A DNA stretch of 64,000 nt from Bog-473 sp963788585 (lineage in GTDB: Bacteria; Actinomycetota; Acidimicrobiia; Acidimicrobiales; RAAP-2): contig CAWBHA010000003.1 of the NCBI GenBank assembly GCA_963788585.1, forward strand, positions 1,302,001 through 1,366,000, read 5' to 3'. Both the position numbers and the translations under genes were made by a program. A model generated the notes under the pieces. The model did not search any database. It saw only the letters and a program-made list of their open reading frames with translations, and was not told the origin of the DNA. This document shows, one piece after another, positions 9,093 through 16,490 of this stretch (position 1 is the stretch's first letter; every line of letters begins with the position of its first letter).

Positions 9093-9861
9093 TCAGGCCG
9101 GCGGCGTCTTGGCCGCGAAGTCGGCCAGCTTCCCGGCCCACCGCGGCCCCCGACAGCAACTCCGAGAAGGCAGCCTGCTCGCGCCGGTTGGCCTCGCGCA
9201 CGGCATCGCGCCGGGCCACGCGCATGAGCGACGTGATGGCCCGCGTCGACGGACGCGGGAAGGCGGCGATGCGGGCGGCCAGGTCCACCGTCTCGGCGCG
9301 CACCGTACCCGGCTCGCAGACACGCAGGGCCAGACCGAGCTCGACGAGCTCCTCGGCCCCCACCCATTCCGAGGTGAGCAGGACACGGGCGGCCCGCTGC
9401 CAGCCCATCGCGGCGGGGAAGAGCACGCTGCTCGCGGCCTCCGGCGGCACACCGAGCTCGGAGAAGGGGACGCGCAAGCGGGCGGCGCGGTCCACCAACA
9501 CGAGGTCGCAGTGGGCCAGCACGGTGAAGCCCAGACCGACCCCGACACCGTTGACGGCGGCGAGGAGGGGAACCGCGATGTCGCTCAGACACTCGAGGAG
9601 GCCCTGGAAGCCGCGGGCGGAGCCTCCGACCTTGGTGCCGGTCGCGATGGCCGCCATCTCGCTCAGGTCGGCGCCGGACGAGAAGGCGCCGTCGCTCCCG
9701 GTCAGGACCACCGCTCCCACGGCCTCGTCCGCATCGGCGGCGTGCAGCGCAGCGGTCAGCTCGAGGTACATGGCCGTGTCGAATGCATTGCGCACCTCGG
9801 GCCGGTTGAAGGTGAGGACGCGGACACCGGGCGCGGCATCCGCCGTCTCGATGCGGCTCAC
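9093..9861 (-). CDS. Enoyl-CoA hydratase/isomerase (crotonase) with C-terminal frameshift
   Basis: Crotonase-fold protein, first gene of the minus-strand operon. Evidence: VRVLTFNRPEVRNAFDTAM, the oxyanion-hole segment GAFSSGADLSEMAA, AAVNGVGVGLGFTVLAHCDLVL, and LRVPFSELGVPPEAASSVLFPAAMGWQRA. The usual catalytic Glu pair is only partly visible, so hydratase versus isomerase or hydrolase is open. GTG at 9861 has a good ribosome site (GGGAGG, 8 bases upstream). The original frame runs past the next gene; removing one base of the CCC at 9132-9134 (plus strand) gives GRKLADFAAKTPPA and a stop at 9093, two bases from the next start. I annotate that corrected end. Confidence 0.85.
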
Positions 9862-10118
9862 CGGCTGCGCCTCCCGTCTGGTGCGACCGGGTCGACGGCG
9901 CTGCGGTGGCCTGCCGGCTGGTTCATGCCTCACGTCTCCTGTTCGTCGCCGCGCCGGCTGCGTGGGCAGCCGGCGGGTGTGCCGACCCGGAACGGTAGGG
10001 CCATTCTCACTCCCCGGGGAAACCGGAGACCCGGTCGGTCAGGGTCCGGTCGACTCTCCCGGGGAGCGCGACGCCGGGCACTGTCTCTGCAGGTGTGTTC
10101 GGACTAGCGTCCGGACGC
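9862..10118. promoter_or_regulatory. Divergent promoter region with palindromes
   Basis: The 257 bases between the two divergent catabolic operons contain no gene. A perfect 12-bp palindrome, GCGTCCGGACGC, lies at 10107-10118 and abuts the GTG at 10119. A perfect 10-bp palindrome, TCCCCGGGGA, lies at 10011-10020, and a similar one (CTCCCGGGGAG) at 10055-10065. These are candidate operators for a dimeric repressor controlling both operons. No regulator gene is adjacent and I see no convincing -35/-10 pair. Confidence 0.35.
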
Positions 10119-10877
10119 GTGACAGGGCGAAACGCCGGAGAAGCCGGAGCCGGAGCCGGAGGAACCGCTGATGAAGGCAGCGGCGAGGACGGCGGGCGAC
10201 CCGACTACGCCGGCCCGTTCGACCCTGCCTTCGACTACGAGGATCTCTCCAAGGACGCATTGGTGCGACTGGTACGCGAGTACACGCTGACCGTGCACCT
10301 GCTGGACCGGTCGATGTGCGCCGCCATCGGCATGCGCTACGGCGCCGAGGCGGTCAAGGAGCTGGCCATCGAGGAGTGGGCGGGCGCCAGCCCCGTCTAC
10401 GGCGATCGCCTGCGTCAGGTCATGAACATCGAGGGCGACGGCGTGCCCGCCATCTTCAAGGTGCTCCAGCTCGACCCCGGCTTCCCGCACCACTATCTCG
10501 ACGTGCACTACGAGGTGGTCGACGAGACGCACGGCTACTTCGAGCTGGCGTACTGCGGCGCCCTCATGGACGCCGAGCCGTTCGGGGACGTGATGGTGAC
10601 GAACATGTGCCACCACATCGAGGACGGGACCTTCGACGTCACGGCGCAGGCGATCAACCCCAAGGCACACGTCCGCCACGTGCACCGTCCCCCAAGGGTG
10701 CCCTCCGACCGCGTGCCGCACTGCCGCTGGGAGGTGGTGATCGAGGACGAGACCGAGACGCTGCCCGAGAAGGACATCACCAAGATCACGCGGGGCACGA
10801 CGGCGGCGAACTTCGCCTTCCCCGACATGAAGGACGGCACGCCCCACCTGCCTCCCCCGATCTCGGGCGGGACCTGA
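10119..10877 (+). CDS. ATC-hydrolase-like / DUF6125-type protein
   Basis: 252 residues from the GTG at 10119 (an in-frame GTG at 10095 is possible). The first 45 residues are Gly/Ala/Glu-rich and probably disordered. Then come LSKDALVRLVREYTLTVHLLDR, a conserved YGAEAVKELAIEEW segment, and a C-terminal alpha/beta domain with AYCGALMD, CHHIEDGTFDVTAQAINPKA and HCRWEVVIED. The layout resembles the L-2-amino-thiazoline-4-carboxylate hydrolase family and related DUF6125 proteins, which bind small acids, but this is recognition by overall pattern, not by proven catalytic residues. It heads the plus-strand operon with the SDR and the SnoaL protein. Confidence 0.6.
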   Translation: MTGRNAGEAGAGAGGTADEGSGEDGGRPDYAGPFDPAFDYEDLSKDALVRLVREYTLTVHLLDRSMCAAIGMRYGAEAVKELAIEEWAGASPVYGDRLRQVMNIEGDGVPAIFKVLQLDPGFPHHYLDVHYEVVDETHGYFELAYCGALMDAEPFGDVMVTNMCHHIEDGTFDVTAQAINPKAHVRHVHRPPRVPSDRVPHCRWEVVIEDETETLPEKDITKITRGTTAANFAFPDMKDGTPHLPPPISGGT

Positions 10878-10928
10878 GCGTGTTCGATCCGCTGGATGCA
10901 CCGCGCTGCTGGCCGTGACGTCGCGCTG

Positions 10929-11732
10929 ATGCCGCGCTTCGAGCCCCAGCCGGCGCGCCGGCCGACCGTGGTGACGGGTGCGTCGTCGGGCATCGGGGCC
11001 GCCACGGCGCGCCGCCTGGCCGAGGCCGGCCATCCGGTGGTCCTCGGTGCGCGACGCGTGGAGATCTGTGAGGAGCTCGCCGCGGGCATCCGCGGCGAGG
11101 GTGGCGAGGCGGCCGCCTTCCACCTGGACCTGGCGGATCCCGCGTCCATCGACGGCTTCGCCAAGGAGGCGGCGAACGCCTTCGGACCGGTGGAGGTGCT
11201 GGTGTCGAACGCCGCGCGCATCCAGCCCGGGAGCGCGCTCGAGACCGCGCCCGAGGACTTCGAGGCGGTGCTGCGGGTCAACGTGGGTGCCGCCCAGCGA
11301 CTGGTGCACGCCTTCGGCACCGGCATGGTCGAGCGCCGGCGGGGCGACCTCATCTTCGTCACCTCGGACGTGGTGGCCCATCCCCGGCCCCGCATGGCGG
11401 CCTACGTGGCGTCGAAGTGGGGCCTCGAGGGGTTCGTCACCGCGTTGCAGATGGAGCTGGAGGGGACGGGCGTCCGCGCCACCGTGGTGCGTCCCGGCCC
11501 GACGCTCACCGGCATGGGCATGGACTGGGACCCCGAGGTCACCGCCGACGTGCTGGCCGAGTGGACCCGCTGGGGCCTGGCCCGCCACCCGGCCTTCCTG
11601 CGCCCCGACGGCGTGGCGCTGGCCATCGCGCACGCCATGGCGGCGCCGCGCGGGACGCACCTGAGCGTGGTCGAGGTCCAGCCCGAGGCCCCACTGCACG
11701 AGAAGCGCGAGAACGGAGGATGGGCACCGTGA
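10929..11732 (+). CDS. Short-chain dehydrogenase/reductase (SDR)
   Basis: 267 residues, classical SDR length. The Rossmann motif TGASSGIGAA is near residue 17-26, LVSNAAR stands in place of NNAG, and the catalytic pair is Ser in FVTSD and Tyr-x3-Lys in AAYVASKWGLEGF. The cofactor should be NAD(H) or NADP(H); the Arg in GARRVE after beta-2 hints at NADPH. It would oxidise or reduce a hydroxyl or keto group in the local pathway. ATG at 10929 is preferred over 10896 because the protein then begins just before the Rossmann strand. It overlaps or nearly touches the next gene. Confidence 0.92.
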   Translation: MPRFEPQPARRPTVVTGASSGIGAATARRLAEAGHPVVLGARRVEICEELAAGIRGEGGEAAAFHLDLADPASIDGFAKEAANAFGPVEVLVSNAARIQPGSALETAPEDFEAVLRVNVGAAQRLVHAFGTGMVERRRGDLIFVTSDVVAHPRPRMAAYVASKWGLEGFVTALQMELEGTGVRATVVRPGPTLTGMGMDWDPEVTADVLAEWTRWGLARHPAFLRPDGVALAIAHAMAAPRGTHLSVVEVQPEAPLHEKRENGGWAP

Positions 11733-11767
11733 CGATCGGGACGACACGGCGAGGAGGACTGACGACC

Positions 11768-12337
11768 ATGCCCGCCTACCCGCGTGCCGAGCTGGAGGAG
11801 ATGGTCGAGCGCTGGCTCGACGCGAACCGCCGGGGTGAGGCCGAGAAGGACTGGCGTCACATGGCCGACCTCTACACCGAGGACGCCACCTACGGCTGGA
11901 ACGTCGGCCCAAGCGACGAGTTCATGGTCGTCGGGCGCGAGGACATCCGCGCCATCGCGCTCAGCCTCGAGATGGCCGGCCTCGAAGGCTGGACCTATCC
12001 GTACCAACGGGTGCTGATCGACGACCAGCAAGGTGAGGTTCTCGGTCTGTGGAAGCAGATGGCCGACGCGACCAGACCCGATGGCACGAACTACGAGATC
12101 GCCGGGCTCGGCGGGAGCTGGTTCCGCTACGGCGGAAACTTCAGGTGGTCGTGGCAGCGCGACTTCTTCGACGTCGGCAACGCCGGCGCCACCTTCCTGG
12201 CGATGATCAAGGACGGCACGCTCCTCCCCGGGATGCAGCAGCGCATGGAACGCGCCATGGCGGGCGAGCGCCTGCCGGGCCACTACCCCCTGGGTGGGGC
12301 GCCCGTGGGACTCTGGGAGGTCCCGCCGGGCGCCTAG
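11768..12337 (+). CDS. SnoaL/NTF2-like protein
   Basis: 189 residues of the NTF2 superfamily: a first helix (AELEEMVERWLDANRR), DWRHMADLYTEDATYGWN, VVGREDIRAIAL and a curved sheet. Such cone-shaped domains act as small hydratases, isomerases, cyclases or ring-hydroxylating subunits; nothing here fixes the reaction. ATG at 11768 has GAGGAGGA upstream and is preferred; another in-frame ATG at 11720 overlaps the SDR stop. It is the third gene of the plus-strand operon and its position with an SDR and crotonase suggests a pathway enzyme. Confidence 0.85.
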   Translation: MPAYPRAELEEMVERWLDANRRGEAEKDWRHMADLYTEDATYGWNVGPSDEFMVVGREDIRAIALSLEMAGLEGWTYPYQRVLIDDQQGEVLGLWKQMADATRPDGTNYEIAGLGGSWFRYGGNFRWSWQRDFFDVGNAGATFLAMIKDGTLLPGMQQRMERAMAGERLPGHYPLGGAPVGLWEVPPGA

Positions 12338-12363
12338 CGGGCCTCGGCCGGCACGGTCCCCGG

Positions 12364-13992
12364 TCAGTCCTCCGCGCTGAAGACGCGACCGGCGTAGTGG
12401 TCGACCTTCTCGGTGGGCAGGCGCAGCCGGATGGCGGCGTGGTAGACGGCCAGGCTGAACGCGGCGACCACGACCATGTCCCACCAGAAGGGGATGACGG
12501 CGCGGCCGCCCCCGAACTGGCCCAGGACCGAGATGACGGTCAGGCCGGCCAGATAGGGCCAGAGCCAGAGGGCGGCCGACCAGTCGAGGTCGCCCGCAGC
12601 CGGGTTCGCCTTGGTCGCTCGCGAGATCGCCATGAGCGCGTACCCGAGGAGCACGGCGACGTCGAGCTTCCAGATGACCTCCCAACCGCTCCAGTAGATG
12701 ATCAGGTTGGAGACGATGAACGCGGCGGGCGCCCAGAACTCCCCGGCTCGCAGGCGGAACGGGCGCGGTGCGTCGGGCTTCTGGTGGCGCAGCGCGCCCA
12801 GGGAGAGCGGTGCTCCGGCGTACATGAGCACGGTGGCCGAGGTGATGAAGCCGACCAGGCTCTGCCAGCCGGGGAAGGGGAGGAACAGGATCAATCCCAT
12901 GAAGAAGGCGAACAGGAGCCCGACCCACGGGACCTGTGTCTTCTCGGTCGTCTTCTCGAAGGCGGCCGGAATGGCGCCGTTCTTTGAGAGCCCGAACGTC
13001 AGGCGGCTCGAGGTCGTCGTGTAGACGAGGCCGGTGCCGACGGGGGCGATGATGGCGTCGGCGTAGAGGATGTAGGCCAGCCAGGCCAGGCCGAGGCCCC
13101 TGGCCACGCCGGCGAAGGGCCCGTAGATGCCGGCGAAGCTGACGTGGTCCCACCCGTGGCGAAGGGCCGAGACGGGCAGCGCCCCGATGAAGACGACCTG
13201 GAGCAGAAAGTAGATGACCGCGCCGATGAGGATGGAGCCGATGACGGCGCGAGGCAGGTCCCGTTGCGGATTGCGGCTCTCGCCGCCCAGCTGCACCGCC
13301 TGCTCGAAGCCGAGGAGCGAGAAGATGGCGCCCCCGGCGCTGACGGCCTCGAGCACCCCCTTGGTGCCGTAGGGGGCGAAGCCACCCCCGCGGGTGAAGT
13401 TACCCAGGTCGAAGTGCGTGAAGAACAGCACGACGATGGTGAGGCTCGGGATGACGATCTTCCACGTGGTGATCGCGTTGTTGGCCTGCATCAGCCGCCG
13501 GACCCCGTACAGGTTGATCACGGTGAAGAGTGCCATGAGACCGACCGCCACCAGGTAGCCGAGGCCGGTGAGCACCACCGTCCCGTGCACCGTGTGGGTC
13601 AGGCCGTGCGCGTAGTTCGACGAGTACTGGATCGCCGCCTCCACCTCGATCGGTGCGGTCCCCACGGCCTGAAGCCACGAGAACCACCCGAACGAGGCGC
13701 CGGCCAAGCCGCCGAACGCGTAGTAGGGGAAGCGGGCCGTGCCGCCGCTCACGGGGAACATGCCGCCGAGCTCGGCGTGCACCAAGGCCAGCAGGATGAC
13801 GGCGAACGAGCCGATCAGCCAGGCGATGACCGCCGCCGGCCCCCCGATGGTCGACACGAAGAGCGCGCCGAAGAGCCAGCCCGATCCGATGATGGAGCCC
13901 TCGGAGGTGAAGAGCAGGCCGATGAAGCTGGCGTCGCGTTTGAGGCCCTCGTCGTGGTGGCGCGCCGCAGTGACCTGGGTCACGTCCGTCAC
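12364..13992 (-). CDS. APC-family amino acid/polyamine permease
   Basis: About 542 residues with some 12-14 hydrophobic helices. The APC signature is GSIIGSGWLFGALFV in helix 1, followed by GELGGMFP-like VHAELGGMFPVSGGTARFPYYAFG, IGFEQAVQLGGESRNPQRDLPRAVIGS in helix 6, and YTTTSSRLTFGLSKNGAIPAAF. It should import an amino acid, amine or related acid by proton or cation coupling. GTG at 13992 starts close to the first conserved residues; ATG at 14049 would add 19 Gly/Arg-rich residues. It stands alone, convergent with the SnoaL operon and might supply that operon's substrate, which is conjecture. Confidence 0.92.
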   Translation of the reverse strand: MTDVTQVTAARHHDEGLKRDASFIGLLFTSEGSIIGSGWLFGALFVSTIGGPAAVIAWLIGSFAVILLALVHAELGGMFPVSGGTARFPYYAFGGLAGASFGWFSWLQAVGTAPIEVEAAIQYSSNYAHGLTHTVHGTVVLTGLGYLVAVGLMALFTVINLYGVRRLMQANNAITTWKIVIPSLTIVVLFFTHFDLGNFTRGGGFAPYGTKGVLEAVSAGGAIFSLLGFEQAVQLGGESRNPQRDLPRAVIGSILIGAVIYFLLQVVFIGALPVSALRHGWDHVSFAGIYGPFAGVARGLGLAWLAYILYADAIIAPVGTGLVYTTTSSRLTFGLSKNGAIPAAFEKTTEKTQVPWVGLLFAFFMGLILFLPFPGWQSLVGFITSATVLMYAGAPLSLGALRHQKPDAPRPFRLRAGEFWAPAAFIVSNLIIYWSGWEVIWKLDVAVLLGYALMAISRATKANPAAGDLDWSAALWLWPYLAGLTVISVLGQFGGGRAVIPFWWDMVVVAAFSLAVYHAAIRLRLPTEKVDHYAGRVFSAED

Positions 13993-14172
13993 ACCCCGTC
14001 GCCCACGGCGCCCTCCACCGCCGCTGCAACGACCCGTCGGGGCCTCCAACCGGCGTTAGCGTGACGGTAGCCCATCGACCCGCCCGCGACCCGCCTTTCG
14101 GCACGGGCGCGGGTTCGACGAGCGCTCGAGGACACGGAGGCCGGCGTCGACACATCCATCGTCTCAGGCTGG

Positions 14173-15432
14173 TTGCCCTTCGCGGTGGCCGTCGCGGCCG
14201 TCGTGCTGGCGGTGGTGTCCCTCCCCGGGCCCGGCGTCTCGGCGCGGCGCCTGGCCGTGGCCGCCGCGGCCGCCCTGGCCGCCGGGGGGCTCGTCGCCGC
14301 CGGGCTGTGGGCGTCGGGCTCGGACTTCCCCGCGGCCACGGTGTGGTGGGCCACCGCCGCGCTGGCCGCACTCGTGTTCGCTGTCGCCACGTGGCGCGCC
14401 CGAGGCTGGGCGCACCGGGTGCTCTCGGTGATCGGCGTGTTGCTGCTCGCGGTGACGGTGCTCGGCTCGCTCGACGCCGCGTACGGGACGTACCCGACCC
14501 TCGGCCGGCTCGTCCACCTGCAGGCGGTGCAGCGCAGCCAGCCGGGGGCACTGGCCGCCATCGCGCGTCGGGCGTCGGCGTCGGGACATCTGCCGAGCAA
14601 GGGTGCCCTCGTCGTCGAGCACATCCCGTCGACCGTCTCGGGCTTCGCCGCCAAGGACGCCTACGTGTACCTGCCTCCGGCGTGGTTCGGCTCGCCGAGG
14701 CCCGCGTTGCCGACGCTCATCCTCCTCCCGGGGGAGCCGGGCAGCCCGGCCGACTGGACGGTGTCGGGTGACGCCGACGCCACTGCGGATGCCTACGCCG
14801 CGGCGCACCACGGCATGGCGCCCATCATCGTCATGCCCGACCCGAACGGGTTCGCCACGGCGGACACCGAGTGCGTCAACAGCAAGTTCGGCAACGCCGA
14901 GACCTACCTGACGGTCGACGTGCCGGCCTTCGCCCGTTCGACCCTCGGTGCGGCGAGCGGGCCGGGCGCCCTCGCCATCGCGGGTCTCTCCGCCGGAGGC
15001 ACCTGCTCGATCACGCTGGCCCTGCGCCATCCGGACGAGTTCGCCACCTTCGGCACCTTCTCCGGCTTCGCCGCCCCCACCTACCTGAACGACGGGATCC
15101 CCCAGACGATCACGGTCCTGTTCGGCGGCTCCCGGCAGAGCTTCGACGCGCACGATCCGCTCTTGCTGCTGCGGCAGCACCGCTACCCGGGCCTGGCCGG
15201 GTGGTTCGCGGTCGGAGAGCAGGACGCGGTGCCCTCCCACGCCCAGTCCGAGCTGGTCCCGGCGGCGCAGGCGGCCGGGATCGATACCTGCGCGGCGGTG
15301 CTCCCCGGCGGGCACGACTTCGCGGTGTGGCGCCAGGCCTTCGCCGACGCCCTGCCCTGGCTGGCCTGGCGCCTGGGCCTCGCCACGGCCCAGCCGCAGG
15401 TGGCAGCGACGTGCACGAAGGGCACCTCGTGA
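14173..15432 (+). CDS. Membrane-anchored alpha/beta-hydrolase esterase, copy 1
   Basis: About 420-430 residues: four N-terminal transmembrane helices (to about residue 95), then an extracytoplasmic esterase domain. Catalytic features are the nucleophile elbow AGLSAGGTC, an acidic loop (GEQDAVP) and a C-terminal His in LPGGHDFAVW. DPNGFATADTECVNS and GNAETYLTVDVP are shared with the paralogue at 16491, and the whole family resembles antigen-85/esterase-D-like envelope enzymes. The annotated TTG at 14173 omits residues conserved in the paralogue (TSIVSGW). A GGAGG sits five bases before a GTC at 14146, so that codon (probably a GTG misread or mutated) is the likelier start. No other start codon exists between the stop at 14068 and 14173. 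Confidence 0.85.
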   Translation: MPFAVAVAAVVLAVVSLPGPGVSARRLAVAAAAALAAGGLVAAGLWASGSDFPAATVWWATAALAALVFAVATWRARGWAHRVLSVIGVLLLAVTVLGSLDAAYGTYPTLGRLVHLQAVQRSQPGALAAIARRASASGHLPSKGALVVEHIPSTVSGFAAKDAYVYLPPAWFGSPRPALPTLILLPGEPGSPADWTVSGDADATADAYAAAHHGMAPIIVMPDPNGFATADTECVNSKFGNAETYLTVDVPAFARSTLGAASGPGALAIAGLSAGGTCSITLALRHPDEFATFGTFSGFAAPTYLNDGIPQTITVLFGGSRQSFDAHDPLLLLRQHRYPGLAGWFAVGEQDAVPSHAQSELVPAAQAAGIDTCAAVLPGGHDFAVWRQAFADALPWLAWRLGLATAQPQVAATCTKGTS

Positions 15433-15457
15433 CGACGCGTGAGCGACCGGCGGCCCG

Positions 15458-16357
15458 ATGCTGAGCGTCCTCTTCGCCCTGCTCTCCGCGTTCTCCAACG
15501 CGTTCACGGCCGTGCTGCAGCGGCTGGCGTCCGTCTCGCAGCCCGCGACGACGAGCGGGTGGCGGAAGACCGCACTGGCCCTGGTGCGCGACCCGCGCTG
15601 GCTCCTCGGGCTGCTCTTCATGGGCGGCACCTTCGTCTTCCAGGCGGTCGCCCTCTACTTCGGGCAATTGGCGGTGGTACAGCCGATCCTGGTCACCGAG
15701 CTCATCTTCACCCTGGCCCTGCGCCGGTTCTGGCTGCGCGACGCGATCCGGCCCAAGACGTGGAGCGCCGCGGTCATGATCTGCGGCGGCCTCGCCGCCT
15801 TCCTGCTGGCGGCCCATCCCGAGGAGGGGCACCGCGTGGCCACCGTCGGCAACTGGGTGTGGGCTCTCGCCACGCGTGGCGCCGTCATCGTCGTGCTCCT
15901 GCTGTTGAGCCGGACCGGCCCGCCGGCCCGGCGCGCCGCGCTGCTCGGTTGCGCCGCGGCGCTCGTGTGGGCCATCGACGCGGCCTTCGTCAAGGCCGCC
16001 ACCGACCTGCTCTCGCAATCGGGCTGGGCGGCCCTATTCGTGCACTGGCAGCTCTACGCGGTGGTGGCCAGCGGCGTGCTGGGGACGCTCCTGGTCGAGG
16101 CCGCCTTCACCGCCGGCCCGTTGGTGGCCTCGCAGTCTGCGTTGCTCATCGTCGACCCTCTGGCGTCGATCGCCCTGGGGATCGAACTCTTCGGCGAGCG
16201 GTTGCACACCAGCGTCCCCGCCCTGACGGTGTCGGTGCTCGGGCTCGCCGTCATGGCGAGCGGCGTCGTGCTCATCAGCGTGTGGGCCCCTCCGGCGATG
16301 GCCGCCCACGCGCGCGACCCCGGCACGCCGCCCAACGTGGCCGAGCTCGGGATGTGA
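15458..16357 (+). CDS. EamA/DMT-type transporter
   Basis: 299 residues with about ten hydrophobic helices in two EamA-like halves, ending in a short cytosolic tail. Features include LQRLASVSQP, QAVALYFGQLAVVQPILVTELIF after helix 3 and ERLHTSVPALTVSVLGLAVMASGVVLI at the last helices. Actinobacterial DMT proteins of this sort are often annotated as magnesium- or drug/metabolite exporters; the substrate is unknown. It begins 25 bases after the esterase stop on the same strand, so the two are likely cotranscribed. Lipid or lipid-precursor movement is one possibility in this neighbourhood (inference). Confidence 0.88.
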   Translation: MLSVLFALLSAFSNAFTAVLQRLASVSQPATTSGWRKTALALVRDPRWLLGLLFMGGTFVFQAVALYFGQLAVVQPILVTELIFTLALRRFWLRDAIRPKTWSAAVMICGGLAAFLLAAHPEEGHRVATVGNWVWALATRGAVIVVLLLLSRTGPPARRAALLGCAAALVWAIDAAFVKAATDLLSQSGWAALFVHWQLYAVVASGVLGTLLVEAAFTAGPLVASQSALLIVDPLASIALGIELFGERLHTSVPALTVSVLGLAVMASGVVLISVWAPPAMAAHARDPGTPPNVAELGM

Positions 16358-16379
16358 CCCGCCGCGTCGGGGTCACCGG

Positions 16380-16452
16380 TGCGCCCCGGGGGACTCGAAC
16401 CACCCAACCTGCGGATTAAGTGTCCGCTGCTCCACCGTTGAGCTAGAGGCGC
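16380..16452 (-). tRNA. Aberrant tRNA-Lys (anticodon CTT)
   Basis: A complete cloverleaf folds on the minus strand: acceptor GCGCCTC/GGGGCGC with discriminator A, D-stem GCTC/GAGC, anticodon stem GCGGA/TCCGC with loop CACTTAA (anticodon CTT), T-loop TTCGAGT. Three things are abnormal. Position 33 is A instead of the universal U. Position 21 is G instead of A. The 5' T-stem reads GGGTGG against CCCCC, meaning an extra T in the stem or a longer variable loop with a 51-63 mismatch. CCA is not encoded. LysRS identity elements (anticodon U35/U36, A73) are kept. It is 38 bases downstream of the esterase on the same strand and faces lysS-mprF. It could be specialised, degenerate, or carry a sequencing error. 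Confidence 0.85.
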
Positions 16453-16490
16453 ACGGCAACCCTAGGAGCGGCCGCGCCGGCCGGCAAACC

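Noticed and set aside
16380..16452. T-stem U-C mismatch as the main defect
   Set aside because: The variable loop then has six bases; reading the T as inserted in a G run gives a perfect GGGGG/CCCCC stem, so insertion is the simpler description. The U33 change does not depend on this choice.
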